Part shown: positions 8,744 to 16,278 of the stretch, in pieces
How the letters are laid out: the number at the start of each line of letters is the position of its first letter
Position numbering within the stretch: position 1 is the stretch's first letter
Assembly (NCBI GenBank): GCA_045660325.1
Contig: JAZRDO010000022.1
Location: 1 to 64,000 of the forward strand
Source: SVTX01 sp045660325
GTDB taxonomy: Bacteria; Bacillota; Clostridia; Oscillospirales; CAG-272
Length of the DNA: 64,000 bases
Direction of reading: 5' to 3'
Program-made: the position numbers and the translations under genes
Notes under the pieces: generated by a model
Database searches by the model: none
What the model saw: the letters and a program-made list of their open reading frames with translations, nothing else
What the model was told of the DNA's origin: nothing

Positions 8744-9004
8744 TTTTATGAACACCGAAAATTAAATGTGTAACATACAGTTGCATATATATAATGGAAG
8801 AAAAAAATCCAAAAAATCGGCATTTTAAAATCAGTGATGCGCAAAGTGTACAAATAAGTAAAAATTATTTGTGCAAAAGGTAAAAAAATAAATAACCGCT
8901 TGACATTTTTGTGTGCAAGTTGTATAATATATGTGTTAGGGAAGGGCTTCGAACGAAATATGTGGCCCCTCTAAAATCCACAATTTTTCATAAGGAGAAA
9001 GAAT
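8744..9004 (+). other. Intergenic control region upstream of the maltodextrin operon
   Basis: 261 bases without a gene. It holds an inverted repeat ACAAATAA...TTATTTGT at about 8849-8873 just upstream of the promoter, a consensus promoter at 8900-8928, and a 70-base leader ending in AAGGAG. I see no clear terminator for malQ and no perfect LacI-type palindrome here. Confidence 0.5.
8900..8928 (+). promoter_or_regulatory. Promoter of the maltodextrin transport operon
   Basis: TTGACA at 8900-8905 and TATAAT at 8923-8928 with a 17-base spacer. Both boxes are perfect, which suggests a strong promoter held down by a regulator. It drives the genes from 9005 onward. Confidence 0.88.
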
Positions 9005-10714
9005 ATGAAAAAGCTTTTAACAATTTTATCAATCGTATTGATGCTTTCGCTCGTTGTTACTTGCTTCGTAGCTTGTAACAAGCCTGATGACGGCGGTGAG
9101 CCCAGTGGCGATACAGTTACAGTATCCTGGTACCACGGCGGCAAGCTTCTTAAGGAAGAGCAGGTAGCAAAGGGCTCCAAGGTTTCTTCCTGGAATCCTC
9201 CTGCAGTTGAAGGTAAGGACTTCACAGGCTGGTACGCTGAAGCGTCCCTCGCTCAGGAGTTTAACTTCGACACAGTAATTAACGAAGATACAGACATCTT
9301 CGCTAAGTACACAAGTAACGTATTCGTTGCTGATACAAATGAGTACTACCTTATCGGTACAGGCTCTGGCGACATGAAGCAGAGTGGTTGGAACCACGAC
9401 AACTCCATGCAGCATCTCGTTATGACAAAGACAGAAAACGCTTCTGCTAACGTATACGAGATCGAAATTCTTATGTATGCAGGCGACGCATTCCAGATCT
9501 GCTACGGCGGTACATACGACGGTCAGGTTGGTATCGGTTACGTTCCCGGCGTTGAATATGCTGACGGTACAAACAGATATGACAACAACACATACACAGC
9601 AGCTGACAAGAAGTTCGCTACAGTTAAGGGCGCTGACGGTACAGTTGTATTCGAGGGTCACGACGAGTTCAATAAGGAATATTGGACATGGAACATCTTC
9701 TTGGCAGAAGGTCAGGACGGTGTTTACAAGATCATCTACACAACATATCCCGATCATCCCGCTGATAACACAATCACATACGAGCTCGTTGAAAAGAGAG
9801 AGCCTCTCGCAGTAACACACGAAATGTACATTTGCGGTTCTGTTACTGAATGGGACTTCGACGAAAACTTCATGATGACTCCCGACGATATTAAGGAAAA
9901 CTTCACATACCTCCTTAACATCTCCGAGCCCGCTGAAATCAAGCTCCGCAACAAGATCGGTGATGCTTGGTACGGTCAGGAAGTTCTTTCCGTTGTAGGC
10001 GAATGCGGTACATGGACAGAGGGCGGCAACCTTGCTCTCGAGGCAGGCGTTTACAAGATCGCTTATAATTCTGTAAGCAACACAGCTACTATCGAAGCAG
10101 TTGAAAAGTCTTACTGGCTCGCTGGCGTAGTTAACGGCGGTGCATACTGGAACTGTGGCTCCGGTATCGAGTTTGAAAGAGTTGACGATTTGACATACAG
10201 AGCATACTACACATTCACAGAGGCTGACACAGACGCTTCCTGGATGACAGGATTTGTAGGTGCTTGTAAGGCAGTTTTCGGCTATGCAGGTTGGGATGCT
10301 GACCTCTGGTTCGGTAACGCAACAGACGGTGACAACGTAACAGTTGACTCCTACGGTCTCTATGAGCTCGTTCTTACACTTAACGCTGATGATCCTACAA
10401 CAGGTACACTCACAGCTACAAAGCTTGAGGGCTACTTCCTCGTTGGTACAATCGGCGACGGTGACACATGGAGAGCTGAATCTCAGTACAAGATCGAGGG
10501 TGACACAGTTTCCACAGAATACACATGGGAAGCTAAGGATCCCGCTGACTGGCTCGGCGCAGAGCAGATCGCAGCTATTAAGATCATCAACGTTGCAGCT
10601 GACGGTACAGTTACATGGTACGGCGCAGCAGGCGGCGACAACGTGATCATTCCTGAAATCGGCACATACACAATTACTCTTGACGGCGAAGCAGTTACAG
10701 CTACAAAGAAGTAA
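9005..10714 (+). CDS. Multi-module surface lipoprotein, SusE/SusF-like (putative starch/maltodextrin binding)
   Basis: Predicted cell-surface glycan-binding lipoprotein of 569 residues. Lipobox FVAC precedes an acidic Asp/Gly linker. Residues about 38-100 look like an InlB B-repeat (Listeria-Bacteroides type; GGKLL..., then GWYAE and ...ADIFAKYT-like ending). Four similar beta modules follow, each opening with an aromatic-Leu/Ile-hydrophobic-Gly motif: YYLIGTG, MYICGSV, YWLAGVV, YFLVGTI. That opening and the W-rich faces resemble SusE/SusF starch-binding modules. No catalytic motif is seen. Threonine is almost always ACA and alanine GCT or GCA, unlike neighbouring enzymes, suggesting very high expression. 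As first gene of the ABC operon it probably captures maltodextrins; binding is inferred. Confidence 0.7.
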   Translation: MKKLLTILSIVLMLSLVVTCFVACNKPDDGGEPSGDTVTVSWYHGGKLLKEEQVAKGSKVSSWNPPAVEGKDFTGWYAEASLAQEFNFDTVINEDTDIFAKYTSNVFVADTNEYYLIGTGSGDMKQSGWNHDNSMQHLVMTKTENASANVYEIEILMYAGDAFQICYGGTYDGQVGIGYVPGVEYADGTNRYDNNTYTAADKKFATVKGADGTVVFEGHDEFNKEYWTWNIFLAEGQDGVYKIIYTTYPDHPADNTITYELVEKREPLAVTHEMYICGSVTEWDFDENFMMTPDDIKENFTYLLNISEPAEIKLRNKIGDAWYGQEVLSVVGECGTWTEGGNLALEAGVYKIAYNSVSNTATIEAVEKSYWLAGVVNGGAYWNCGSGIEFERVDDLTYRAYYTFTEADTDASWMTGFVGACKAVFGYAGWDADLWFGNATDGDNVTVDSYGLYELVLTLNADDPTTGTLTATKLEGYFLVGTIGDGDTWRAESQYKIEGDTVSTEYTWEAKDPADWLGAEQIAAIKIINVAADGTVTWYGAAGGDNVIIPEIGTYTITLDGEAVTATKK

Positions 10715-10731
10715 TTAAATTTGAATATTTT

Positions 10732-10757
10732 GCGGGGTGGACTTAGTCCCGCCCCGC
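10732..10757 (+). terminator. Intergenic hairpin between the first and second operon genes
   Basis: A strong GC stem (GCGGGG...CCCCGC) with a short loop and only a weak T tract after it. It more likely protects the upstream mRNA or attenuates partially than terminates fully, because the next gene has no visible promoter of its own. Confidence 0.6.
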
Positions 10758-10799
10758 ATTTTCAACAATATTTTAAATATTTCCATAAAGGAGAAATTT

Positions 10800-12098
10800 A
10801 TGAAAAAGGTAAAAATTATTGCTATAATCGTTGCCTTGCTTGCATTTTGCCTTTTGCTCGTAGCTTGTAACAAGCCCGATGATGGCGGAAATGCTCCCGG
10901 CGCAAAGACAAAGGTAACTCTTACAGTTTGGGGCTCCGAGGAAGACCAGGCAATGCTTAAGGAAATGTGCGCGGCATTCGCAGCAGCTAACCCCGACAAG
11001 GAATATAAGTTCCTCTTCGGTGTTCAGGGTGAAGGCGACGCGGCTGACAAGGTTCTCAACGACGTAACATCCGGTCCCGACGTATATGCGTTCGCAAGTG
11101 ACCAGATCAACAAGCTTATCGCAGGCGGCGCTCTCGCTCGTATCGGCGGTCAGGCTGAGCAGGACGTAATTGCTAACAACTCCGCAACGTCCGTTGACGC
11201 GGCAACTATCACAAGAAACGGTGAAAATCAGTTGTTCGCTTATCCTATGACAGAGGATAACACACTCTTCCTTTACTACGATAAGTCCGTTATCGGTGAC
11301 GATGACGTTCAGACTCTTGACGAGCTTCTCGACGCTGCACACGCTGCAGGCAGAAAGGTTCACTTCAAGCTTAACGATGACGGTTGGTATCTTTCCAGCT
11401 TCTTCTTTACATATCCTGAGCTCGCTTACAACGTAAGCTACGATGAGAATATGGTTGAAACTGGCGTTGCTATCAACTACAACAACGCTCAGGGCTTGGC
11501 AGTTATGAAGGCTCTCGTTAATTACGTAAACCATCCCGCACTCGTTATCCAGACTGACGACTCCAAGCTTATCGCAGGCTTCACACCTACAGCTGAGGGT
11601 ACAGTTGAGGTTGCTGCAGGCGTTTCCGGTACTTGGAACGCTAAGTCCGTTAAGGAGCTTCTCGGCGACAACATGGGCGTTGCAAAGCTTCCCACAGTTG
11701 AGATCGGCGGAGAGCAGAGACAGCTTACAACATACATGGGCTGCAAGCTCATCGGTGTAAACGGCTACAGCCAGAATAAGGCTGAGGCTCATAAGCTCGC
11801 TCAGTGGCTCACAAACGAGCAGAACCAGCTCAAGAGATTCCAGACACGTGGCTTCGGTCCCTCTAACAAGAACGTAGCTGCATCTGACGAGGTTGCTAAC
11901 AATCCTGTTATTTCCGCAGTAATGGCTCAGGCTAAGTACAGCCGCGCTCAGAAGAGCGTTCCCGGTAATTACTGGACTCCTATGGGAGCACTTATCACTC
12001 CCTTTATCGAGCGCAAGGAGGCAGGTACTCTTACTAATTATACTGATCAGGAGCTTCAGGAGCTTCTGGACGCATTGGTTGCTCAAATAGCGAAATAA
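10800..12098 (+). CDS. Maltodextrin ABC transporter substrate-binding lipoprotein (family 1, MalE-like)
   Basis: Extracellular solute receptor that passes maltodextrins to the adjacent permeases. It has 432 residues, with lipobox LVAC followed by the same Asn-Lys-Pro-Asp-Asp-Gly-Gly linker as the preceding lipoprotein, then a family 1 binding-protein fold beginning LTVWGSEEDQ. The C-terminal half contains AEAHKLAQWLTNEQNQ, typical of MalE-type proteins. Start 10800 follows AAGGAG; an in-frame extension to 10737 has no ribosome binding site and would bury the signal peptide. Codon use is biased towards ACA and GCT/GCA, as in the gene before. Substrate is inferred from the surrounding alpha-glucan enzymes. 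Confidence 0.92.
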   Translation: MKKVKIIAIIVALLAFCLLLVACNKPDDGGNAPGAKTKVTLTVWGSEEDQAMLKEMCAAFAAANPDKEYKFLFGVQGEGDAADKVLNDVTSGPDVYAFASDQINKLIAGGALARIGGQAEQDVIANNSATSVDAATITRNGENQLFAYPMTEDNTLFLYYDKSVIGDDDVQTLDELLDAAHAAGRKVHFKLNDDGWYLSSFFFTYPELAYNVSYDENMVETGVAINYNNAQGLAVMKALVNYVNHPALVIQTDDSKLIAGFTPTAEGTVEVAAGVSGTWNAKSVKELLGDNMGVAKLPTVEIGGEQRQLTTYMGCKLIGVNGYSQNKAEAHKLAQWLTNEQNQLKRFQTRGFGPSNKNVAASDEVANNPVISAVMAQAKYSRAQKSVPGNYWTPMGALITPFIERKEAGTLTNYTDQELQELLDALVAQIAK

Positions 12099-12110
12099 TA
12101 ATCTCTTTTT

Positions 12111-12136
12111 GGGGGCTGTGATGTTTTGCAGCCCCC
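12111..12136 (+). terminator. Hairpin between the binding protein and MalF genes
   Basis: GGGGGCTG...CAGCCCCC stem of 8-9 bp with an ATTTTAAATCTTTT tail. Probably a leaky terminator or RNA-stability element that keeps the binding protein more abundant than the permeases. Confidence 0.6.
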
Positions 12137-12163
12137 ATTTTAAATCTTTTAAGGAGGTTAAGA

Positions 12164-13702
12164 ATGGATCTCAAATATTACAAGATGACTCCGTCGCAAA
12201 GATTTTTCCATAGAATAGGCGATTTCTTCAAGGGTATCGGAAAAGGTATCGCAGGATTTTTCGTTGGAATCTTCAAGGCGATCGCGGGATTTTTTGTAAG
12301 CGTTTGGCGCGGTATCAAGGAATTCGCATTGAATTTCTGGCACGGAGACGGACTTACGAAATCCTCGCACGTATTCATTGGCTTGAGTCATCTGTTCCGC
12401 GGTCAGCCTGTAAGAGGTGTAATTTATCTTGCGCTTGAGGTATTGTTTATTTTGTATATGACCTTGTTTGGTGGAAAATACCTTATAATGTGCTTTGAAA
12501 ACTTCTTCGGCGGCGGTAACATAGGACGAGTTGAAACTCACGATTTCTGGAACGAGGAAGAGGGAATATACGATAAAATGGTCGGAGACAATTCCTTCCT
12601 CATTCTTCTTTACGGAATATTAACCGTTGCGGTTATTATTTTCTTTATTATTGTTTACATATGCGCTACAAGAGAAAGCTATCAGCTTGAGGAATACCGT
12701 ATTATCGGTAAGAAGCCCAAGGGCTTCAAGCAGGATCTTAACGATATGCTTGACAACAAGTTCCACCTCTCGCTCCTCGCTCTCCCTATGGCAGGCGTAT
12801 TTATCTTCACGGTCATCCCGTTGGTTACGATGATCCTTATCGCGTTTACAAACTACGATGCTGCACACGAGGTGCCGCAGCGATTGTTCCAATGGGTAGG
12901 CTTTAATAATTTCAAGGATCTGTTCCAGAGCAATTCCAAGCTTGGAGCGACCTTCTGGCGAGTGCTTGGCTGGACTCTTATCTGGGCGGTGCTTGCAACC
13001 TTCACAAGCTATATCTTCGGTATGCTTCTCGCAATGCTTATCAACCGAAAGGGAATCAAGCTCAAAAAGCTTTACAGAACGCTTTTCGTAGCGACTATCG
13101 CGGTTCCTCAGTTCGTATCCTTGCTTATTATGTCGAAGATGCTTGACACGGGCGGCGGTATTCTCGGCTCGGGCGGCGGTATTATTACCCAGCTTATCGA
13201 GAAGCTCTTTGATTACCACCTGAAATTTGGCATTGACATCAACACGACGCGTATTTGTATCGTCTTTGTTAATATGTGGATCGGTGTTCCTTACAGTATG
13301 CTTATGTGCTCGGGTATTCTTATGAATATACCTAATGACCTGTATGAATCCGCGCGTATTGACGGTGCATCTGCGGCGCGACGCTTCTTCAAGATCACGC
13401 TTCCGTATATGCTTTTCGTTACGGGACCGTATCTTATCACACAGTTTATCGGTAATATCAACAACTTTAACGTAATCTATCTTCTCAGTGGCGGTGGCCC
13501 CGGTGATATTATGCTCTACACGGACGGCGCGAAGGGAACTGACCTTCTTATCACCTGGCTCTATAAGCTGTCGCTCGGCGTTGACAGAAACTATAAGCTT
13601 GCATCCGTTATCGGTATCCTTGTGTTTATAATTTCCGCGGTGTTCAGTCTTATTGTTTACAATAAGTCCTCGGCGGTGAAAGGAGAGGACAATTTCCAAT
13701 GA
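12164..13702 (+). CDS. malF: Maltodextrin ABC permease, MalF-like, with long N-terminal extension
   Basis: Inner-membrane channel subunit of a CUT1 sugar importer. It has 512 residues; the conserved permease core starts near residue 200 (LLALPMAGVFIFTVIP) and ends with the EAA loop (YESARIDGASAARRFFKITLPYM) that docks the ATPase. The first 200 residues are unusual. About residues 15-62 form a Gly/Phe-rich amphipathic stretch with repeated segments (FFKGIGKGIAGFF, then VGIFKAIAGFF), followed by two hydrophobic segments near 90-110 and 148-165. E. coli MalF also has an N-terminal extension, but this one differs. The ATG at 12164 has AAGGAGG upstream. It overlaps the next gene by ATGA. Confidence 0.92.
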   Translation: MDLKYYKMTPSQRFFHRIGDFFKGIGKGIAGFFVGIFKAIAGFFVSVWRGIKEFALNFWHGDGLTKSSHVFIGLSHLFRGQPVRGVIYLALEVLFILYMTLFGGKYLIMCFENFFGGGNIGRVETHDFWNEEEGIYDKMVGDNSFLILLYGILTVAVIIFFIIVYICATRESYQLEEYRIIGKKPKGFKQDLNDMLDNKFHLSLLALPMAGVFIFTVIPLVTMILIAFTNYDAAHEVPQRLFQWVGFNNFKDLFQSNSKLGATFWRVLGWTLIWAVLATFTSYIFGMLLAMLINRKGIKLKKLYRTLFVATIAVPQFVSLLIMSKMLDTGGGILGSGGGIITQLIEKLFDYHLKFGIDINTTRICIVFVNMWIGVPYSMLMCSGILMNIPNDLYESARIDGASAARRFFKITLPYMLFVTGPYLITQFIGNINNFNVIYLLSGGGPGDIMLYTDGAKGTDLLITWLYKLSLGVDRNYKLASVIGILVFIISAVFSLIVYNKSSAVKGEDNFQ

Positions 13703-14673
13703 CAGAAAATACGAACATTAATTCAACTGCTGAAAACAACGGTCAGGAGCTTACAAATTGGCAAAAGATCGATCAGCTTGAAGCCGAAATCAACAAGGGC
13801 AAGAAAAAGAAAAAGCGTCGTGGCGGTATGAAGCTCAAGCGTATTCTTGGCGACACCGTAGGACAGATAATTCTTACAATTTTGTCAATCATATGGATCA
13901 TCCCTCTCTTCTATCTTTTGGTTCAGTCCTTCAGAAAAGAGCCCGGCGCTTGGTCGCCCACGTTCTTCCCGCAGAATTGGACTCTTGACAATTACAAACG
14001 ACTTTTTACCGAAACTCAGTTTCTTAGATGGTACGGAAACACGCTCCTCATTTCGGTTATCAGCTGTATCATAACGGCGGTATTCGTGCTTGCGGTTGCA
14101 TACGTTTTCAGCCGTATCAAGTTCAAGGCGAGAAAGCCCATAATGAATATTATGCTCATTCTCGGTATGTTCCCGGGATTTATGAGTATGTCGGCGGTTT
14201 ACTTCTTATTGAAGGTGCTCTTGCCTAATAACTATCAGTCTCACGTGAGCTTGATAATCGTTTATTCGGCGGGCGCGGCGCTTTCCTACTATATTGCGAA
14301 GGGCTTCTTCGATACAGTTCCGAAGTCTCTTGACGAGGCGGCAAGAATCGACGGCGCATCGCGATTCAGAACCTTCTATAAGATCATTCTTCCGATGAGT
14401 AAATCCATTATTATTTATACCATCCTCGTTTCTTTCATAGCCCCGTGGTGCGACTATATTTTCGTATCCTACATTATGGCGGGCGTTCCCGATACGGGTA
14501 TGTATACGGTTTCTCTCGGTATGTATAAGTGGCTGGAACGCGAAATGATCCAGCAGTACTTTACGACCTTCTGCGCAGCCGCGGTGATCGTGGCAACGCC
14601 CATTACCATTCTCTTTATGTGGTTACAGAAGTACTACGTTCAGGGCGTTACAGGCGGCGCGGTAAAGGGATAA
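13699..14673 (+). CDS. malG: Maltodextrin ABC permease, MalG-like
   Basis: Second channel subunit of the CUT1 importer. It has 324 residues: a lysine-rich cytosolic N-terminus (KGKKKKKRRGG near 34-44), a first membrane segment near 55-77, and five further segments. The EAA loop reads DEAARIDGASRFRTFYKIILP, and the C-terminus ends QKYYVQGVTGGAVKG, a typical MalG ending. It starts inside the stop codon of the upstream permease (ATGA overlap), implying translational coupling and equal amounts of the two subunits. Nine bases separate it from the amylase gene. Confidence 0.95.
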   Translation: MTENTNINSTAENNGQELTNWQKIDQLEAEINKGKKKKKRRGGMKLKRILGDTVGQIILTILSIIWIIPLFYLLVQSFRKEPGAWSPTFFPQNWTLDNYKRLFTETQFLRWYGNTLLISVISCIITAVFVLAVAYVFSRIKFKARKPIMNIMLILGMFPGFMSMSAVYFLLKVLLPNNYQSHVSLIIVYSAGAALSYYIAKGFFDTVPKSLDEAARIDGASRFRTFYKIILPMSKSIIIYTILVSFIAPWCDYIFVSYIMAGVPDTGMYTVSLGMYKWLEREMIQQYFTTFCAAAVIVATPITILFMWLQKYYVQGVTGGAVKG

Positions 14674-14682
14674 GGAGGAAAA

Positions 14683-16266
14683 ATGAAAAGATTTATTTCA
14701 GTTTTGCTTCTTATCGCAATTTCGGTGTCGGCTATATCACTTGCGTCCTGCGGCCCCGATGATGATGGTGAGCCTGAAAAAAAGGTAGAGCTTAACATTA
14801 TCGACGACAGCTACCGCAATTGGTACGAAATTTTCGTGCATAGCTTTTACGATACCGATAACGACGGTATAGGCGACCTTAACGGCGTTACCGCAAAGCT
14901 CGATTACATTAAGGAAATGGGCTTTAACGGTATTTGGCTTATGCCTATCCATCCGTCTCCCACGTACCACAAATACGACGTTACCGACTATTATGCGATA
15001 GACCCCGATTACGGCACTCTTGAGGATTTCAAGAACCTTATCGATGAGGCGCACAAGCGCGGTATCCGAGTTATTATTGACCTTGTGGTCAACCATTCGA
15101 GCAACAGTCATCCGTACTTTACCGAGGCTTGCAGCTATATACGTAAGAACGGCGCTCCGGGTGGAAAATATGGCGATTTCTATAATTTCAGAAAGACACA
15201 GGGCGGAGCGTACCACTCGGTTACGGGTACACAGTACGCTTACGAGGGTCAGTTCTGGAGCGGAATGCCCGACCTCAATCTCGATAGCGCGGCGGTTCGC
15301 GAGGAGATAAAGAACATTATGAAATATTGGCTTTGCGACTACGACGTTGACGGCTTTCGTCTCGACGCGGTTACAAGCTACTATACGGGTAATCTTGACG
15401 GCAACATCGAGTTCCTCGGCTGGCTCAATACCGAGGCAAAGAAGCTCAAGCCCACGGCTTATATCGTAGGCGAGGCTTGGGTCACAAGTGATTATACTAT
15501 CAACCGTTATTATGAGAGCGGATGCGACAGCTTCTTCCTCTTTACGGGATCACAGGCAGGCGGCAGCATTGCTACGGCAGTAAAACAGTGTAGCGGTAAG
15601 GCGATCGGCGAGCTGTTTATGAGCTTGCAGTCCACGTACGGCGACGCGATCTTGGCTCCGTTCCTCGGTAATCACGACACGATGCGTCCCGGTAGCTTTA
15701 TGCCCGGTAAGGAAAACGTGAAAATGGCGGCGGGCGTGCTTTCAATGATGAATGGCGGTGTCTTCGTTTATTACGGCGAGGAGATCGGTATGATCAGTAA
15801 GGGCGGTAACAATTCCGACCCCGCAAAGAGAATCGCCATGAAATGGCAGGCGAAGAATATTTACGAGGGACACTGTTATCTCCCGCCCGAGAACACACCC
15901 ATTGACGAAACCTCTTATTATTACCCCTCGGTTGCCGAGCAAATGGAGGATGCGGAAAGCATTCTTAATTACTACAAGCAGGCAATGGAGCTTCGTAACC
16001 GATTCCCCTCGATTGCCAGAGGAGAGGTTACGTATTATCCCGAAGGGCAGAGCAATTACGTTTGCGTTATCACAAAGGAATACATGGATGAAAAGATAAC
16101 CATTGTATTCAATATGGATAGCTTTGAGCAGAAGGTTACGCTCGATAAGGCAGCTCTCGGTTACAGTGAGCTTGTAGGCTCACTTTACGCGCAGGGCGGA
16201 GAGTTTTCGTTTGACGATAGCGGCGCGCTTATTATGCCCCCGCAATCAATCGCAATCTTTAAGTAA
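14683..16266 (+). CDS. Secreted GH13 alpha-amylase-type lipoprotein
   Basis: Extracellular alpha-1,4-glucan hydrolase that feeds the adjacent transporter. It has 527 residues with lipobox LASC near residue 23 and an acidic linker, then a GH13 barrel starting WYEIFVHSFYDTDNDGIGDL. Motif DLVVNHSS marks conserved region I. Catalytic residues are visible: nucleophile D228 (GFRLDAV), acid/base E264 (VGEAW) and D332 (GNHDTM). The DGIGDLNG stretch is shared with neopullulanases, oligo-glucosidases and some amylases, so exact specificity is open. It lies inside the ABC operon, between malG and the ATPase, with spacings of 9 and 12 bases. Confidence 0.92.
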   Translation: MKRFISVLLLIAISVSAISLASCGPDDDGEPEKKVELNIIDDSYRNWYEIFVHSFYDTDNDGIGDLNGVTAKLDYIKEMGFNGIWLMPIHPSPTYHKYDVTDYYAIDPDYGTLEDFKNLIDEAHKRGIRVIIDLVVNHSSNSHPYFTEACSYIRKNGAPGGKYGDFYNFRKTQGGAYHSVTGTQYAYEGQFWSGMPDLNLDSAAVREEIKNIMKYWLCDYDVDGFRLDAVTSYYTGNLDGNIEFLGWLNTEAKKLKPTAYIVGEAWVTSDYTINRYYESGCDSFFLFTGSQAGGSIATAVKQCSGKAIGELFMSLQSTYGDAILAPFLGNHDTMRPGSFMPGKENVKMAAGVLSMMNGGVFVYYGEEIGMISKGGNNSDPAKRIAMKWQAKNIYEGHCYLPPENTPIDETSYYYPSVAEQMEDAESILNYYKQAMELRNRFPSIARGEVTYYPEGQSNYVCVITKEYMDEKITIVFNMDSFEQKVTLDKAALGYSELVGSLYAQGGEFSFDDSGALIMPPQSIAIFK

Positions 16267-16278
16267 GGAGAAAATATT

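Noticed and set aside
8849..8873. ACAAATAA...TTATTTGT inverted repeat as the malQ terminator
   Set aside because: The stem is AT-only, over 100 bases past the stop and lacks a T run; an operator or chance palindrome is as likely.
10773..12086. 437-codon open frame opposite the MalE-type gene
   Set aside because: Complement of a strongly biased real gene; no ribosome binding site, and it would run across the hairpin and signal peptide.
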